A DNA stretch of 64,000 nucleotides. It comes from Bifidobacterium thermophilum DSM 20210. GTDB lineage: Bacteria; Actinomycetota; Actinomycetes; Actinomycetales; Bifidobacteriaceae. Shown here piece after piece: positions 1 to 8,667 of the stretch. The notes below the pieces were generated by a model that was given only the letters and a program-made list of their open reading frames with translations, did not search any database and was not told the DNA's origin. How positions within the stretch are numbered: the first letter of the stretch is position 1; every line of letters begins with the position of its first letter. The stretch covers positions 1 to 64,000 of the forward strand of contig JDUB01000003.1 in NCBI GenBank assembly GCA_000771265.1, read 5' to 3'. Position numbers and translations under genes: made by a program.

Positions 1-41
1 TGCTTGGGGCACCAGAAGATGTGATTTGACGTGGTTGGGGT

Positions 42-357
42 GTCATCGTGTGAGGATTCGCTCGCACGATGACGGGAGGAACACCTTGCGGACAGCGGCA
101 CAGGGGACTTAGCGGCTATCGTGTGAGGATTCGCTCGCACGGTGGCGGTCTGAGCATGTCGGAAGCGGTGGATGGGGAGCAAAACCGTCGCTGTGCGGGG
201 ATCCACTCACATACCGACGGATTGGACAGCCGGAGATGGCCGGTTTGACGACCCCGAGGGCCATCGTGTGAGGATTCGCTCGCACGGTGGCGGTTTGAGC
301 GGGTCAGAAGCGGCGGACGGGGCTGTCAATACGTGAGTGTGTGAGCATCCGCTCACA
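42..357. repeat. Array of five GATTCG/ATCC-loop hairpin repeats
   Basis: Five related inverted repeats lie at 42-73, 115-147, 185-220, 260-291 and 340-357. The best copies have 13-bp arms, for example GCCATCGTGTGAG and CTCGCACGGTGGC around a GATTCG loop, with G-T pairs tolerated. In the third copy the outer arm CCGTCG/CGACGG is re-paired although the inner bases differ, which suggests the fold is kept. A weaker copy with the same GATTCG loop is at 533-555. No gene is seen in 1-691. Repeated extragenic hairpins (REP-like) or a structured 3' region of an upstream transcript would both fit. Confidence 0.7.
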
Positions 358-691
358 GATTGGGTCGCGCGGGCGAAAGCGACCGACCATCAAACCGCGC
401 AACAAGGGCAAGTGACGCACACGTCGACTCGCGCCGAGTGACCAATCACGGTGCGGCAATCCCTGCCAGTGGGTATGACTAAAGTGGCAGTGACTGATGA
501 TAGATAGGAACCCTGCGTCGCAGTGCGCAGTTGTCACACGTGATTCGCATGTGACGCTACCCAAATGCACTGTGTGCTGCGTGTGGTCCCGTGCATGCGC
601 CGCGTGGGTCACACGCGTAACGTACACGGTCGCGCGTGGCACCGCACACGCACGCACTCACCCGCAGGGAAACAGGCAAAATGGAGGCATC
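358..691 (+). other. Non-coding leader upstream of pepP
   Basis: An open frame runs through 497-691 in phase with pepP, but its translation is rich in Cys, Arg and His and resembles no aminopeptidase, so it is read as leader. It is full of CACG/CGTG words and holds the inverted repeat at 533-555. No convincing promoter hexamers were found. Confidence 0.4.
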
Positions 692-2290
692 ATGGATTCG
701 GTGATCACCGAAGCAGACAAGACGTACGAGGCTGAAGAACGCAAGAACGCCCCGGGCCCGGACCAGCCGATGGCTGACCGGGTGAACAACCGTTCGCTGC
801 GCCCGAACAGCGAGACGTTCCGCCAGTTCATGACCACCGGCTGGGACAACGCCGAGCCGGCGGTCGAGCCGTTGGAATCCAGCAAGTACATCGGCGAGCG
901 TTTGGAGAAGCTGGGCAAGCGGTTCCCGGGCGAGCGCATTGTCATTCCCGCGGGTCAGCCGAAGGTGCGCAACAATGATTGCGATTACGCCTTCCGCCCG
1001 GATACCGCGTTCGCGTACTATACCGGCTTGGGCTGCGATTACGAGGCGGGTGCCGTGCTCGTGCTCAACCCGCTCGATCCGAACAGCGCGGAGGCGAAGG
1101 CCGGCAAAACCCATACGCCGGAACTGTTCGTCGCACCTCGTGCCGATAACAGCACGGCTGATTACTACCGTGACACCCATTACGGCGAGTACTGGGTCGG
1201 CCCGCGTGCCGGCCTGCGTGAGCTCAAGGCGATGACGGGTATCGAGACCCATGACATTGCCACGCTTGAGGACGCAATCAGCAAGGATGTCGGCGCCGAG
1301 GCGGGTGCCGTGCAGCTGCGCGTGGTGCGCACCACCGATCCGTCAATCACGCAGATGGTCGAACGGGTGCGCGAGGCGAACGGTTTCGGCGACTCGGATG
1401 CCAATACGAAGGCCGATGAAGCGTTGGCAGAGTTCGGTTCTGAGCAGCGCATGGTCAAGGACCAGTATGAGATTGGCGAAATCCGCAAGGCTGTTGAGGC
1501 CACGAAGCACGGTTTCGACCGTATGCTCACCCACTTGCCGCGCGTGATCGGCCGCCCGCGTTCCGAGCGCATGCTGGAGGGTGCGTTCAATTCGGTGGCA
1601 CGCGAGGAGGGCAACGCCGTCGGCTATGACACGATTATCGCCTCGGGCAAGCATGCGCCGATCCTGCATTGGATGCGCAACACCGGCGTGGTCGGCGACG
1701 GCGAACTGCTGCTCGTCGATGCTGGTGTCGAGGTCGATAGCCTGTACACGGCTGACATCACGCGCACTTTCCCGGTCAACGGCAAGTTCACACCGTTGCA
1801 GCGCAAGCTGTATCAGGCGGTGCTGGACTCCCAGCAGGCCGGTTTCGAAGCCGCGCAGCCGGGTGCCACGTATTCGGATATCCATCATGCGTGCATGCGC
1901 GTGATCGCCGAGCGCCTGCACGAGTGGGGCATTCTGAAGGTCCCCGTTGAGGAATCCCTGTCCCCGCAAGGACAGCAGCATCGTCGTTGGCTTGCTTGCG
2001 GTGTCGCGCACCATCTGGGGCTTGACGTACATGATTGTGCACAGGCCCGCTACGAGTCGTATCAGGGCGCGAAAATCACGCCGGGCATGATTTTCACGAT
2101 TGAGCCTGGCCTGTATTTCGCGGCGAACGATTTGCTGCTGCCGCCTGAGCTGCGGGGCATCGGCATTCGTATCGAGGATGATGTACTCATGACCGAACAT
2201 GGCCCCGAATGGATTTCAGCCGGCATCCCCAAGCAGATCGACGAGGTCGAGGCTTGGCTTGCCGAGCGTGCCGCGGCGCGTGAGGACTGA
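692..2290 (+). CDS. pepP: Xaa-Pro aminopeptidase (M24B metallopeptidase)
   Basis: Cytoplasmic aminopeptidase P, which removes an N-terminal residue preceding proline. The 532-residue protein has an N-terminal creatinase-like domain (with the PDTAFAYYTGL segment) and a C-terminal pita-bread domain. The five metal ligands are visible in order: two Asp in VDAGVEVDSLYTADITR, His in HHLGLDVHD, Glu in FTIEPGLY and Glu in GIRIEDD. The start at 692 is chosen because GGAGG lies 5 bases upstream and family-like sequence begins shortly after it; the open frame extends 65 codons further upstream without homology. A 17-bp inverted repeat follows the stop. The acidic N-terminal 40 residues are typical of actinobacterial members. 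Confidence 0.95.
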   Translation: MDSVITEADKTYEAEERKNAPGPDQPMADRVNNRSLRPNSETFRQFMTTGWDNAEPAVEPLESSKYIGERLEKLGKRFPGERIVIPAGQPKVRNNDCDYAFRPDTAFAYYTGLGCDYEAGAVLVLNPLDPNSAEAKAGKTHTPELFVAPRADNSTADYYRDTHYGEYWVGPRAGLRELKAMTGIETHDIATLEDAISKDVGAEAGAVQLRVVRTTDPSITQMVERVREANGFGDSDANTKADEALAEFGSEQRMVKDQYEIGEIRKAVEATKHGFDRMLTHLPRVIGRPRSERMLEGAFNSVAREEGNAVGYDTIIASGKHAPILHWMRNTGVVGDGELLLVDAGVEVDSLYTADITRTFPVNGKFTPLQRKLYQAVLDSQQAGFEAAQPGATYSDIHHACMRVIAERLHEWGILKVPVEESLSPQGQQHRRWLACGVAHHLGLDVHDCAQARYESYQGAKITPGMIFTIEPGLYFAANDLLLPPELRGIGIRIEDDVLMTEHGPEWISAGIPKQIDEVEAWLAERAAARED

Positions 2291-2310
2291 GATCCTGCGT
2301 CCCTGAGGCA

Positions 2311-2359
2311 TCAATCCGTTGCGATGACCATGCCGGAGCAAGTCATCGCAACGGATTGA
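2311..2359. terminator. Perfect 17-bp inverted repeat after pepP
   Basis: TCAATCCGTTGCGATGA is repeated exactly in inverse orientation at 2343-2359, with a 15-base spacer. It starts 20 bases after the pepP stop, so a transcription terminator is the simplest reading. The T tract after it is poor, so it could instead be an operator or an extragenic repeat. Confidence 0.55.
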
Positions 2360-2360
2360 C

Positions 2361-2496
2361 GTATCTTCCGGTACTTTCAGGCACGTTTCGACACGTTCCA
2401 GTACGTGACGGTACGTTCCGCACGTTTCGACACGTTCGGATGCGTTCCACGAGTTTCGGTACGTTCCGCACATTCCGTACGTTTCGACATGTTCCA
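2361..2496 (+). repeat. Degenerate 9-10 bp tandem repeats (GTACGTTYCG)
   Basis: About fourteen units of a 9-10 bp motif close to GTACGTTCCG or CACGTTTCG follow one another without a gap, for example at 2381, 2391, 2411, 2451 and 2471. All frames translate to low-complexity RHV/VRSA or TFRHV strings, so it is not counted as coding. It fills the space between pepP and the Nudix gene. Confidence 0.65.
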
Positions 2497-2611
2497 AACC
2501 ACGATTTCCACATCCTGCCTCCACGCCCAATCCTTCCCTACACTCAACCTTCCTATACCCCGCCCCTCAAGACCACCGACAAGCACCGCCGACAACAAGC
2601 ATGGAGCATCA

Positions 2612-3124
2612 ATGCCGACACCTGATTTCATCATCGAATTGCGTAAATCCATCGGTCACAGCCTCCTATGGCTGACCGGCGTCACCGCCTATGTGCGCGA
2701 CGATGCCGGTCGCGTGCTGCTCGGCCGGCGTTCGGACACCGGGCAGTGGGCGCTCGTCTACGGAATCGTCGAGCCGGGGGAGGAGCCGGCGGATACCGCG
2801 GTGCGCGAAATCAAGGAGGAAACCGGCGTGGATGCGGTCGTCACCGATCTGGTGGCGGTCACCAGTAGCGACCGCATCATCACCTACGGCAACGGCGATC
2901 AGGCGCAGTACATGGATCATTCCTTCCTGTGCTCGCTACGTCCCGGCGGCAACGCGCAGCCTTTCGTGGGCGATGAGGAAAGCCTCCAGGTCGGCTGGTT
3001 CGCTGTGGACGACCTGCCCAGTCCGCTCGCGGCGAGCACCGTCGAGCGCATGACCGTGTTCCGCGATTACCTTGAGCGCCGCGAGCATGGCGACCGTGCC
3101 GCGATTTTTCGCGGTGGGCGCTGA
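2612..3124 (+). CDS. Nudix hydrolase
   Basis: A 170-residue Nudix protein. The full Nudix box is present: G, five residues, E, seven residues, then REIKEETGV, at about residues 51-73. It lies behind a strand ending in RRSDTGQWALVYGIVEPG. Such proteins hydrolyse nucleoside diphosphates linked to another group; the closest style is the MutT/ADP-ribose group, but the substrate cannot be told. The start at 2612 has GGAG 6 bases upstream. The longer open frame from 2405 runs back through the tandem repeat and was rejected. It ends about 160 bases before folC, on the same strand. Confidence 0.9.
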   Translation: MPTPDFIIELRKSIGHSLLWLTGVTAYVRDDAGRVLLGRRSDTGQWALVYGIVEPGEEPADTAVREIKEETGVDAVVTDLVAVTSSDRIITYGNGDQAQYMDHSFLCSLRPGGNAQPFVGDEESLQVGWFAVDDLPSPLAASTVERMTVFRDYLERREHGDRAAIFRGGR

Positions 3125-3285
3125 TTGCGGATTCCCCACGGATTTCGCATACAATTCGCATAGAATAGGAACAAAGTGCCCCCATTGGCCTCCAGACGGC
3201 AATCCGGGCGCGCAAATGCGGTCTGCCAGCGCCGGCCGCATGTCCCCACAGCACATCAATAGGCATAGGAAAGAGACCAGCGGGT

Positions 3286-4905
3286 ATGTCGTTTGAACAT
3301 CCGAATCGCAGCGGCGAGAACATCCGTGACGTTGAGCGTGAAATCATGAAGCGCCCACCGGAACACAACAAGACGAATCTCGACCTCGACCGCATGAACA
3401 TGATGGTCGATTTGCTCGGCAACCCGCAGGATAGCTTCCGCGTCATCCACATCACTGGCACGAACGGCAAGGGGTCCACCGCGCGCATGGCGGAGGCGAT
3501 CTGCCGTTCGTACGGCATGCGTACCGGCCTGTACACGTCCCCGCATCTGGAGAAGATCAACGAGCGGATCGCCATTGACGGCCAGCAGCTGTCCGATGAT
3601 GATTTCATTGATTCGTGGGACCAGATCAAGGATCTGGTTGCGCTGGTGGACCGCAAGATGGAGCAGGAGAACAAGCCGCCGATGAGCTTCTTCGAGGTGC
3701 TCACCTCGATGGCGATTTGGAAGTTCGCCGACGCCCCGGTTGATGTCGCGATTTTCGAAGTCGGCATGGGCGGCGCCTGGGATGCGACGAACGTGATGGA
3801 TGCGGATGCCGCGATTATCGGCCCGGTGGACATGGATCACATGCAGTGGCTGGGCGATACGGTCGAGAAAATCGCTACCGAGAAGTCAGGCATCATCAAG
3901 CCCGGCTGCACGGCGATTATCGGCCGTCAGCCGCACGCCGAGCAGGTCATGCCGATTCTTGAAGCCGCAGCGAAACGCAACAACGCCACGCTGGTTCGCG
4001 ACGGCGAGGAGATGGAAGTCGTCTCCCGCGTCCCTGCAGTAGGCGGCCAGATGGCGACGCTGCGCACGCCGGAAGGCGAATACCGTGACGTGCCGATCGC
4101 GAAATTCGGCGAACATCAGGCGCATAACGCCTTGGCAGCCCTTGCCGCCGCGGAAACCGTGATTCCGGTCAACGGCCAGCTTGACCAAGATCTGGTCGAT
4201 GAGGCGCTCAGCAGCGTGAAGGTGCCGGGTCGCATCGAACAGGTCCGCACATCCCCGACAATCATTGTCGATGGCGGGCACAACGTGAACGCCGCCCAGT
4301 CTTTACGCGCCGCAATCGAGGAGAATTACAGCTTCCAGCAGCTGGTCGGCGTGGTCGCCATGATGGGTGACAAGCAGGTCGAGGAATATCTTGGCGTGCT
4401 TGAGCCGATTCTGAGCGAGATCATCGTCACTGAGAACTCGTGGCGTGACCGCGTCATGCCAGTCGAAGAGCTGGAGAAGATCGCGGTGCGCGTGTTCGGC
4501 CCGGACCGCGTGACCGTCATCAAGGATCTTCCGGACGCCATCCAGGCCGCTGTCGACAAGGTTGACGCTGAAGATGACCTGGGCGTCGGCTATGGGCATG
4601 GCGTGCTGATTTGCGGCAGCTTCGTCACTGCGGGCGACGCGAGGACATTGCTGACCGAACATATGGCCACCGATCTGGCCAAGCCGAAGGCCGAGCGTGT
4701 CAATCCGCCCGTTGTCTCGCCTGAGGACGCGAACGATGCCGGCAAGAGCGACACTGCTGACACCGACGGTAAGCCGGAAACCGACGATGTGATCAACGAG
4801 ATCCTCAACGCCGGCGAGGAAGGGCTGAAGTTCACCATCGACGCACGCACGTCAGACAATACGGACAAGTCCGCCGGTAACACATCCGGAACCAGTAACG
4901 CCTGA
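3286..4905 (+). CDS. folC: Folylpolyglutamate synthase / dihydrofolate synthase
   Basis: Adds glutamate to folates, and probably to dihydropteroate, in the cytoplasm, using ATP. A Mur-ligase fold is clear: nucleotide loop HITGTNGKGST near residue 57, TSPHLEKINERI, the signature FEVGMGGAWDATNV, DMDHMQWLGDT with KSGIIKPG, and the C-terminal VDGGHNVNAAQS. At 539 residues it is longer than usual because of an acidic, low-complexity tail of about 60 residues (rich in D, T, N, G). The start at 3286 is supported by a purine-rich AGGAAAGAG upstream and by family sequence beginning a few residues in. smc starts 23 bases after its stop. Confidence 0.93.
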   Translation: MSFEHPNRSGENIRDVEREIMKRPPEHNKTNLDLDRMNMMVDLLGNPQDSFRVIHITGTNGKGSTARMAEAICRSYGMRTGLYTSPHLEKINERIAIDGQQLSDDDFIDSWDQIKDLVALVDRKMEQENKPPMSFFEVLTSMAIWKFADAPVDVAIFEVGMGGAWDATNVMDADAAIIGPVDMDHMQWLGDTVEKIATEKSGIIKPGCTAIIGRQPHAEQVMPILEAAAKRNNATLVRDGEEMEVVSRVPAVGGQMATLRTPEGEYRDVPIAKFGEHQAHNALAALAAAETVIPVNGQLDQDLVDEALSSVKVPGRIEQVRTSPTIIVDGGHNVNAAQSLRAAIEENYSFQQLVGVVAMMGDKQVEEYLGVLEPILSEIIVTENSWRDRVMPVEELEKIAVRVFGPDRVTVIKDLPDAIQAAVDKVDAEDDLGVGYGHGVLICGSFVTAGDARTLLTEHMATDLAKPKAERVNPPVVSPEDANDAGKSDTADTDGKPETDDVINEILNAGEEGLKFTIDARTSDNTDKSAGNTSGTSNA

Positions 4906-4928
4906 CCGGCCAGAACCCCACCACGCCC

Positions 4929-7900
4929 ATGTATCTCAAGGAACTCACCCTTCGCGGATTTAAATCCTTCGCGAACCCGACGACGCTGCGCTTCGAGCCG
5001 GGCGTCACAGCCGTCGTCGGTCCGAACGGGTCAGGCAAATCCAACATCGTTGACGCCCTGACTTGGGTGATGGGCGAGCAGGGCGCCAAAAACCTTCGTG
5101 GCACGTCGATGGAGGACGTGATTTTCGCGGGCACCTCCACCCGGCCGCCTGCGGGACGCGCGCAGGTCTCTCTGACCATCGACAACACCGATCACGCGCT
5201 CGACATCGACTACACGGAAGTGACCATCAGTCGTACGCTGTACCGCAACGGCGGGTCGGAATATGCAATCAACGGGTCGGCGTGCCGGCTGCTGGACATC
5301 CAGGAGCTCCTGTCGGATTCGGGCCTCGGCCAGCAGATGCATGTGATTGTCGGGCAGGGCAGGCTTGACGCCATTCTGCGCGCTGACCCGAGTGGACACC
5401 GTGCGTTCATCGAGGAGGCCGCCGGCATTCTCAAGCACCGCAAACGCAAGGAACGGGCGTTGCGCAAGCTGGCGAACACTGAAGACAATCTCGCCCGGCT
5501 TGACGATTTGCTGCGCGAAATCCACCGCCAGCTCGGCCCTCTGGGGCGTCAAGCGCGTGTTTCCCGGCGTGCAGACACCATCCAGATGACCATTAGGGAC
5601 GCCCAAGCCCGGCTGTTCGCCGATGATGCATGCCAGTTGCGAGATAAGCGTGACCATCTGCGCGGCGATCTCGCCGACACCCGCCGCCAGCTAGCCGCGT
5701 TGCAACAGGACTTGGCGAAGGTCAAAGTGCGCATCGAACAGGTGGAGGCCATCACCTCGGGATCTAACCCGCAGCTCGCCCAAGCGAATCAAGTGTGGTA
5801 CGACCTGTCACGGCTTGAGGAACGATTCGGCTCTCTTGCTTCTGTAGCCGCAGAACGCGCCGCTTCCATCCGCTCGCAGATTGTGGCCGATACCGGCGAA
5901 ACCCCCGACATGCTCACCAAACGCGCCGACGAACTTGAGCGGCAGGTAGCCAAGCAGCGGGGTGCGGTCGATGACGCGCGGCTCGCCTATGATCAGGCGA
6001 CCGAAACACGCGCCGACCATGAACGGCGTCTCGCCTCGATTCGCCAGACCCTGACCGAACTGCGCAAAACCGCGAAACAGCGCGACGCGCATATCGCCAA
6101 TCTGCGGGAGCTGGTCGCTCGCGAGGAATCGGCGGTGCATGCGTCGGACACCAGAATCGCCGACCTGTCCACACAACTGTCCGATATGCGGACACAAGCG
6201 GAGCAGGCGCGCACGCGCGTCGCTGAACTGGAACAGGAACGCCAAGACGCCGACGACGACGGGGGAGCGGCACTCGACGCGGCCAGAACAGCCCTCCAGC
6301 ACAGTCAGGAGGCGCTTGATGAGACGCTTGCCCGGCAGCGGGAGCTCAACGGGAAAATCATCTCCCTGCAAGCCAAGGCGGATGCGCTCGCCGATACTTT
6401 GGACAGCCGCAATGCCGCCGGGGAGCTTGAAACCGACCAGGATATCGCCGTGATGGGGCGGCTCGCGGATTTCATCCGCATCGAAGACGGGTGGGAGGAA
6501 GCCGTCGCGCACGCCCTCGGCGACTATGCGAGCGCGATTGTCGTCCCCGGGCAGGAGCAGATGCTCGCTGCTCTGGAACGTGCGCAGAACTATGCGCTCG
6601 GCAAGGCGGTGCTGCTGCATCCGCTCGGCGGGCAAACGGATGATGCTGCTGTTGGCACTGATGGCACTGATGGCACTGATAACGCTGGCACTGATGATGC
6701 TGGTGTCACTGCTGATACTGCCGCAAGCCGACCAAAACCGCACGAATCCACCGCCGCGCTGGTCGACGCGAACCCGCATGCTCAAGACCCTGAGTCCGCC
6801 CGTCGTGTCACAGCTGCGGTGCGTGCACTACTCGCCGACACCGCCGCGAAGGAGACCCGTGACGATGCCCTCAAGGCCGTCAATCAGGGCCCGTGGAAAC
6901 GAGCGGTAACCCGTCAGGGAGAGGTGCTTACCGCGGTGGGGGCGCAAGGCGGATCATCCCTGTCGCAAAGCGATTTGTCGCTGGCCGCAAAGCGAGACAA
7001 GGCGCTTGCCGACATGCAGGGATTGCGCTCCCGGCTTGCCGACATCGACGCGTCGGTGGCTGAGCTGACTGAGAAACGCGACCAGGCCCGGCTCGACGTC
7101 GACCGTCAGGCGCAGTTGCGTACCGAGGCGCGAGTCAAGGCGCAACAGGCGCAACGAACGCTGAAGGCGGCGCAGGAACGGGCAGAGACCGCCGCACGGC
7201 AGCTCGCACGCGTCGAAGAGACGTTACACAGCGCGTCACAAGGGCGGCAGGACCATCAAGGCAAGCTTGAGGATGTGCGCAAGGCGTTGGCGACCGCACA
7301 GGAATCGCAGGATACGAACGCCGACCTTGACGACCTCGCCGCTCGCGAACATCAGCTCGAGCAGCAACTCGGGCAGACGCGCGAACAGGAGGTGTCCGCG
7401 AAACTCGCATGGAAGGAAGCCGACCGGCAAGCCCAGTCCTTGCAACGGCAAATCGGGCTGTTGCGCGACAACGCCGAACAGGCGAGACAACGACAAGTGC
7501 GAATCCAAGAACAGAACGACACCCGTCGCCGGCGGGCGGGTGCGGCGGACCAGGTCTCGAATGATGCCGCCGCCTGTGCACGGCTCGCCCATACGAGCGT
7601 CGTCCGGGCAGCGCAGCGCCGCGATCGTTTGCAAGCGGAACTGTCCACCCATGATGAGGAATTGAAAGCATTGCGGGCGGAGCGCGACCGGTTGGAACCC
7701 CAGGTGCAGCGTCTGCAGCGCGACGAACATGAGCTTGATGTGGAGCGTGAACGGCAGGCTGCCGCTTGGGGACAGCTCACCCAGAAGGTCGCGGACACGC
7801 TCGGTATGGATATGGACGAGCTGGTCGAGCAGTATTCCCCTGATCACCCGGTGCCGGTGTTGTCGCCGGAGCATGCCGCTGCTCCGGGGGAACACCAGTC

Positions 7901-8603
7901 GGAAGCGCAGAACGAGGATCAGGCAGCCCCGGCGACCGTCCCGTACGTGCGGCAGGAGCAGGTCAAACGTCTGGAACGCGCCCAGCGCGACCTCAAGGCC
8001 TTGGGCAAGGTCAACCCGCTCGCCGCCGAGGAATATGAGGCGCTCAACGCGCGCAACCAGTATCTGCACGACCAGCGTGATGATGTTGCGAAAAGCCGTC
8101 AGGACCTGCTCAAACTCGTGCAGGACTTGGACCAGACCATGGTCAGTGTGTTCTCCAGCGCGTTCGAAGACACGGCCGCCGCATTCCAGCATGTGTTCGC
8201 CACCCTGTTCCCGGGTGGTACCGGCCGGCTCAGGCTTGAAAACCCGGACGACATGCTGGGCACGGGCGTGATTGTCGAAGCGAGTCCCGCCGGCAAGCGC
8301 GTCAAGCAGCTGAGCCTGTTGTCGGGCGGCGAACGTTCGCTGACCGCGCTGGCCCTGCTGTTCGCGATATTCACGGCCCGCCCCAGCCCCTTCTACGTGA
8401 TGGACGAGGTGGAAGCCGCGCTCGACGACGTGAACCTGACGAGGCTGCTGGACGCGCTGGACGACTTGCGCGAGCATGCCCAGCTCATCATCATCACGCA
8501 CCAGCAGCGTACGATGGCCATCGCTGACGCGCTCTACGGCATCACCATGCGCGCTGACGGCGTGAGCGCTGCCATCAGCCAGCGGTTGGAACGTCGCGGC
8601 TGA
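4929..8603 (+). CDS. smc: Chromosome segregation SMC ATPase
   Basis: A 1224-residue condensin subunit that works with ScpA and ScpB (encoded at 24427-26000) to compact and segregate chromosomes. Visible parts: N-terminal LRGFKSFA and Walker A GPNGSGKSN at about residues 31-39; a coiled coil rich in R, Q, E and A; a hinge around residues 500-660 (DQDIAVMGRLADFIRIEDGWEEAV); a second coiled coil; and the C-terminal head with LSGGERSLTALALL near residue 1131 and Walker B YVMDEVEAALDD. The hinge holds an unusual stretch of short G-T-D repeats (separate entry). No strong ribosome site precedes the ATG; translation may be coupled to folC, 23 bases upstream. Confidence 0.97.
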   Translation: MYLKELTLRGFKSFANPTTLRFEPGVTAVVGPNGSGKSNIVDALTWVMGEQGAKNLRGTSMEDVIFAGTSTRPPAGRAQVSLTIDNTDHALDIDYTEVTISRTLYRNGGSEYAINGSACRLLDIQELLSDSGLGQQMHVIVGQGRLDAILRADPSGHRAFIEEAAGILKHRKRKERALRKLANTEDNLARLDDLLREIHRQLGPLGRQARVSRRADTIQMTIRDAQARLFADDACQLRDKRDHLRGDLADTRRQLAALQQDLAKVKVRIEQVEAITSGSNPQLAQANQVWYDLSRLEERFGSLASVAAERAASIRSQIVADTGETPDMLTKRADELERQVAKQRGAVDDARLAYDQATETRADHERRLASIRQTLTELRKTAKQRDAHIANLRELVAREESAVHASDTRIADLSTQLSDMRTQAEQARTRVAELEQERQDADDDGGAALDAARTALQHSQEALDETLARQRELNGKIISLQAKADALADTLDSRNAAGELETDQDIAVMGRLADFIRIEDGWEEAVAHALGDYASAIVVPGQEQMLAALERAQNYALGKAVLLHPLGGQTDDAAVGTDGTDGTDNAGTDDAGVTADTAASRPKPHESTAALVDANPHAQDPESARRVTAAVRALLADTAAKETRDDALKAVNQGPWKRAVTRQGEVLTAVGAQGGSSLSQSDLSLAAKRDKALADMQGLRSRLADIDASVAELTEKRDQARLDVDRQAQLRTEARVKAQQAQRTLKAAQERAETAARQLARVEETLHSASQGRQDHQGKLEDVRKALATAQESQDTNADLDDLAAREHQLEQQLGQTREQEVSAKLAWKEADRQAQSLQRQIGLLRDNAEQARQRQVRIQEQNDTRRRRAGAADQVSNDAAACARLAHTSVVRAAQRRDRLQAELSTHDEELKALRAERDRLEPQVQRLQRDEHELDVERERQAAAWGQLTQKVADTLGMDMDELVEQYSPDHPVPVLSPEHAAAPGEHQSEAQNEDQAAPATVPYVRQEQVKRLERAQRDLKALGKVNPLAAEEYEALNARNQYLHDQRDDVAKSRQDLLKLVQDLDQTMVSVFSSAFEDTAAAFQHVFATLFPGGTGRLRLENPDDMLGTGVIVEASPAGKRVKQLSLLSGGERSLTALALLFAIFTARPSPFYVMDEVEAALDDVNLTRLLDALDDLREHAQLIIITHQQRTMAIADALYGITMRADGVSAAISQRLERRG
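6652..6720 (+). repeat. Short tandem repeat inside the smc hinge
   Basis: Imperfect copies of the 9-base unit ACTGATGGC follow one another and encode a Gly-Thr-Asp-rich stretch (GTDGTDGTDNAGTDDAG). The array keeps frame. It falls between two conserved parts of the hinge and probably forms a flexible loop. Confidence 0.7.
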
Positions 8604-8667
8604 CGGTTGACGGTTGACGGCTGTTCCGCCAGCCGCCGCCGCCATGCCGGCTGATGACGCCAGCCGG

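Noticed and set aside
2405..2611. N-terminal extension of the Nudix protein
   Set aside because: It translates the 10-bp tandem repeat; a good start with a ribosome site lies at 2612.
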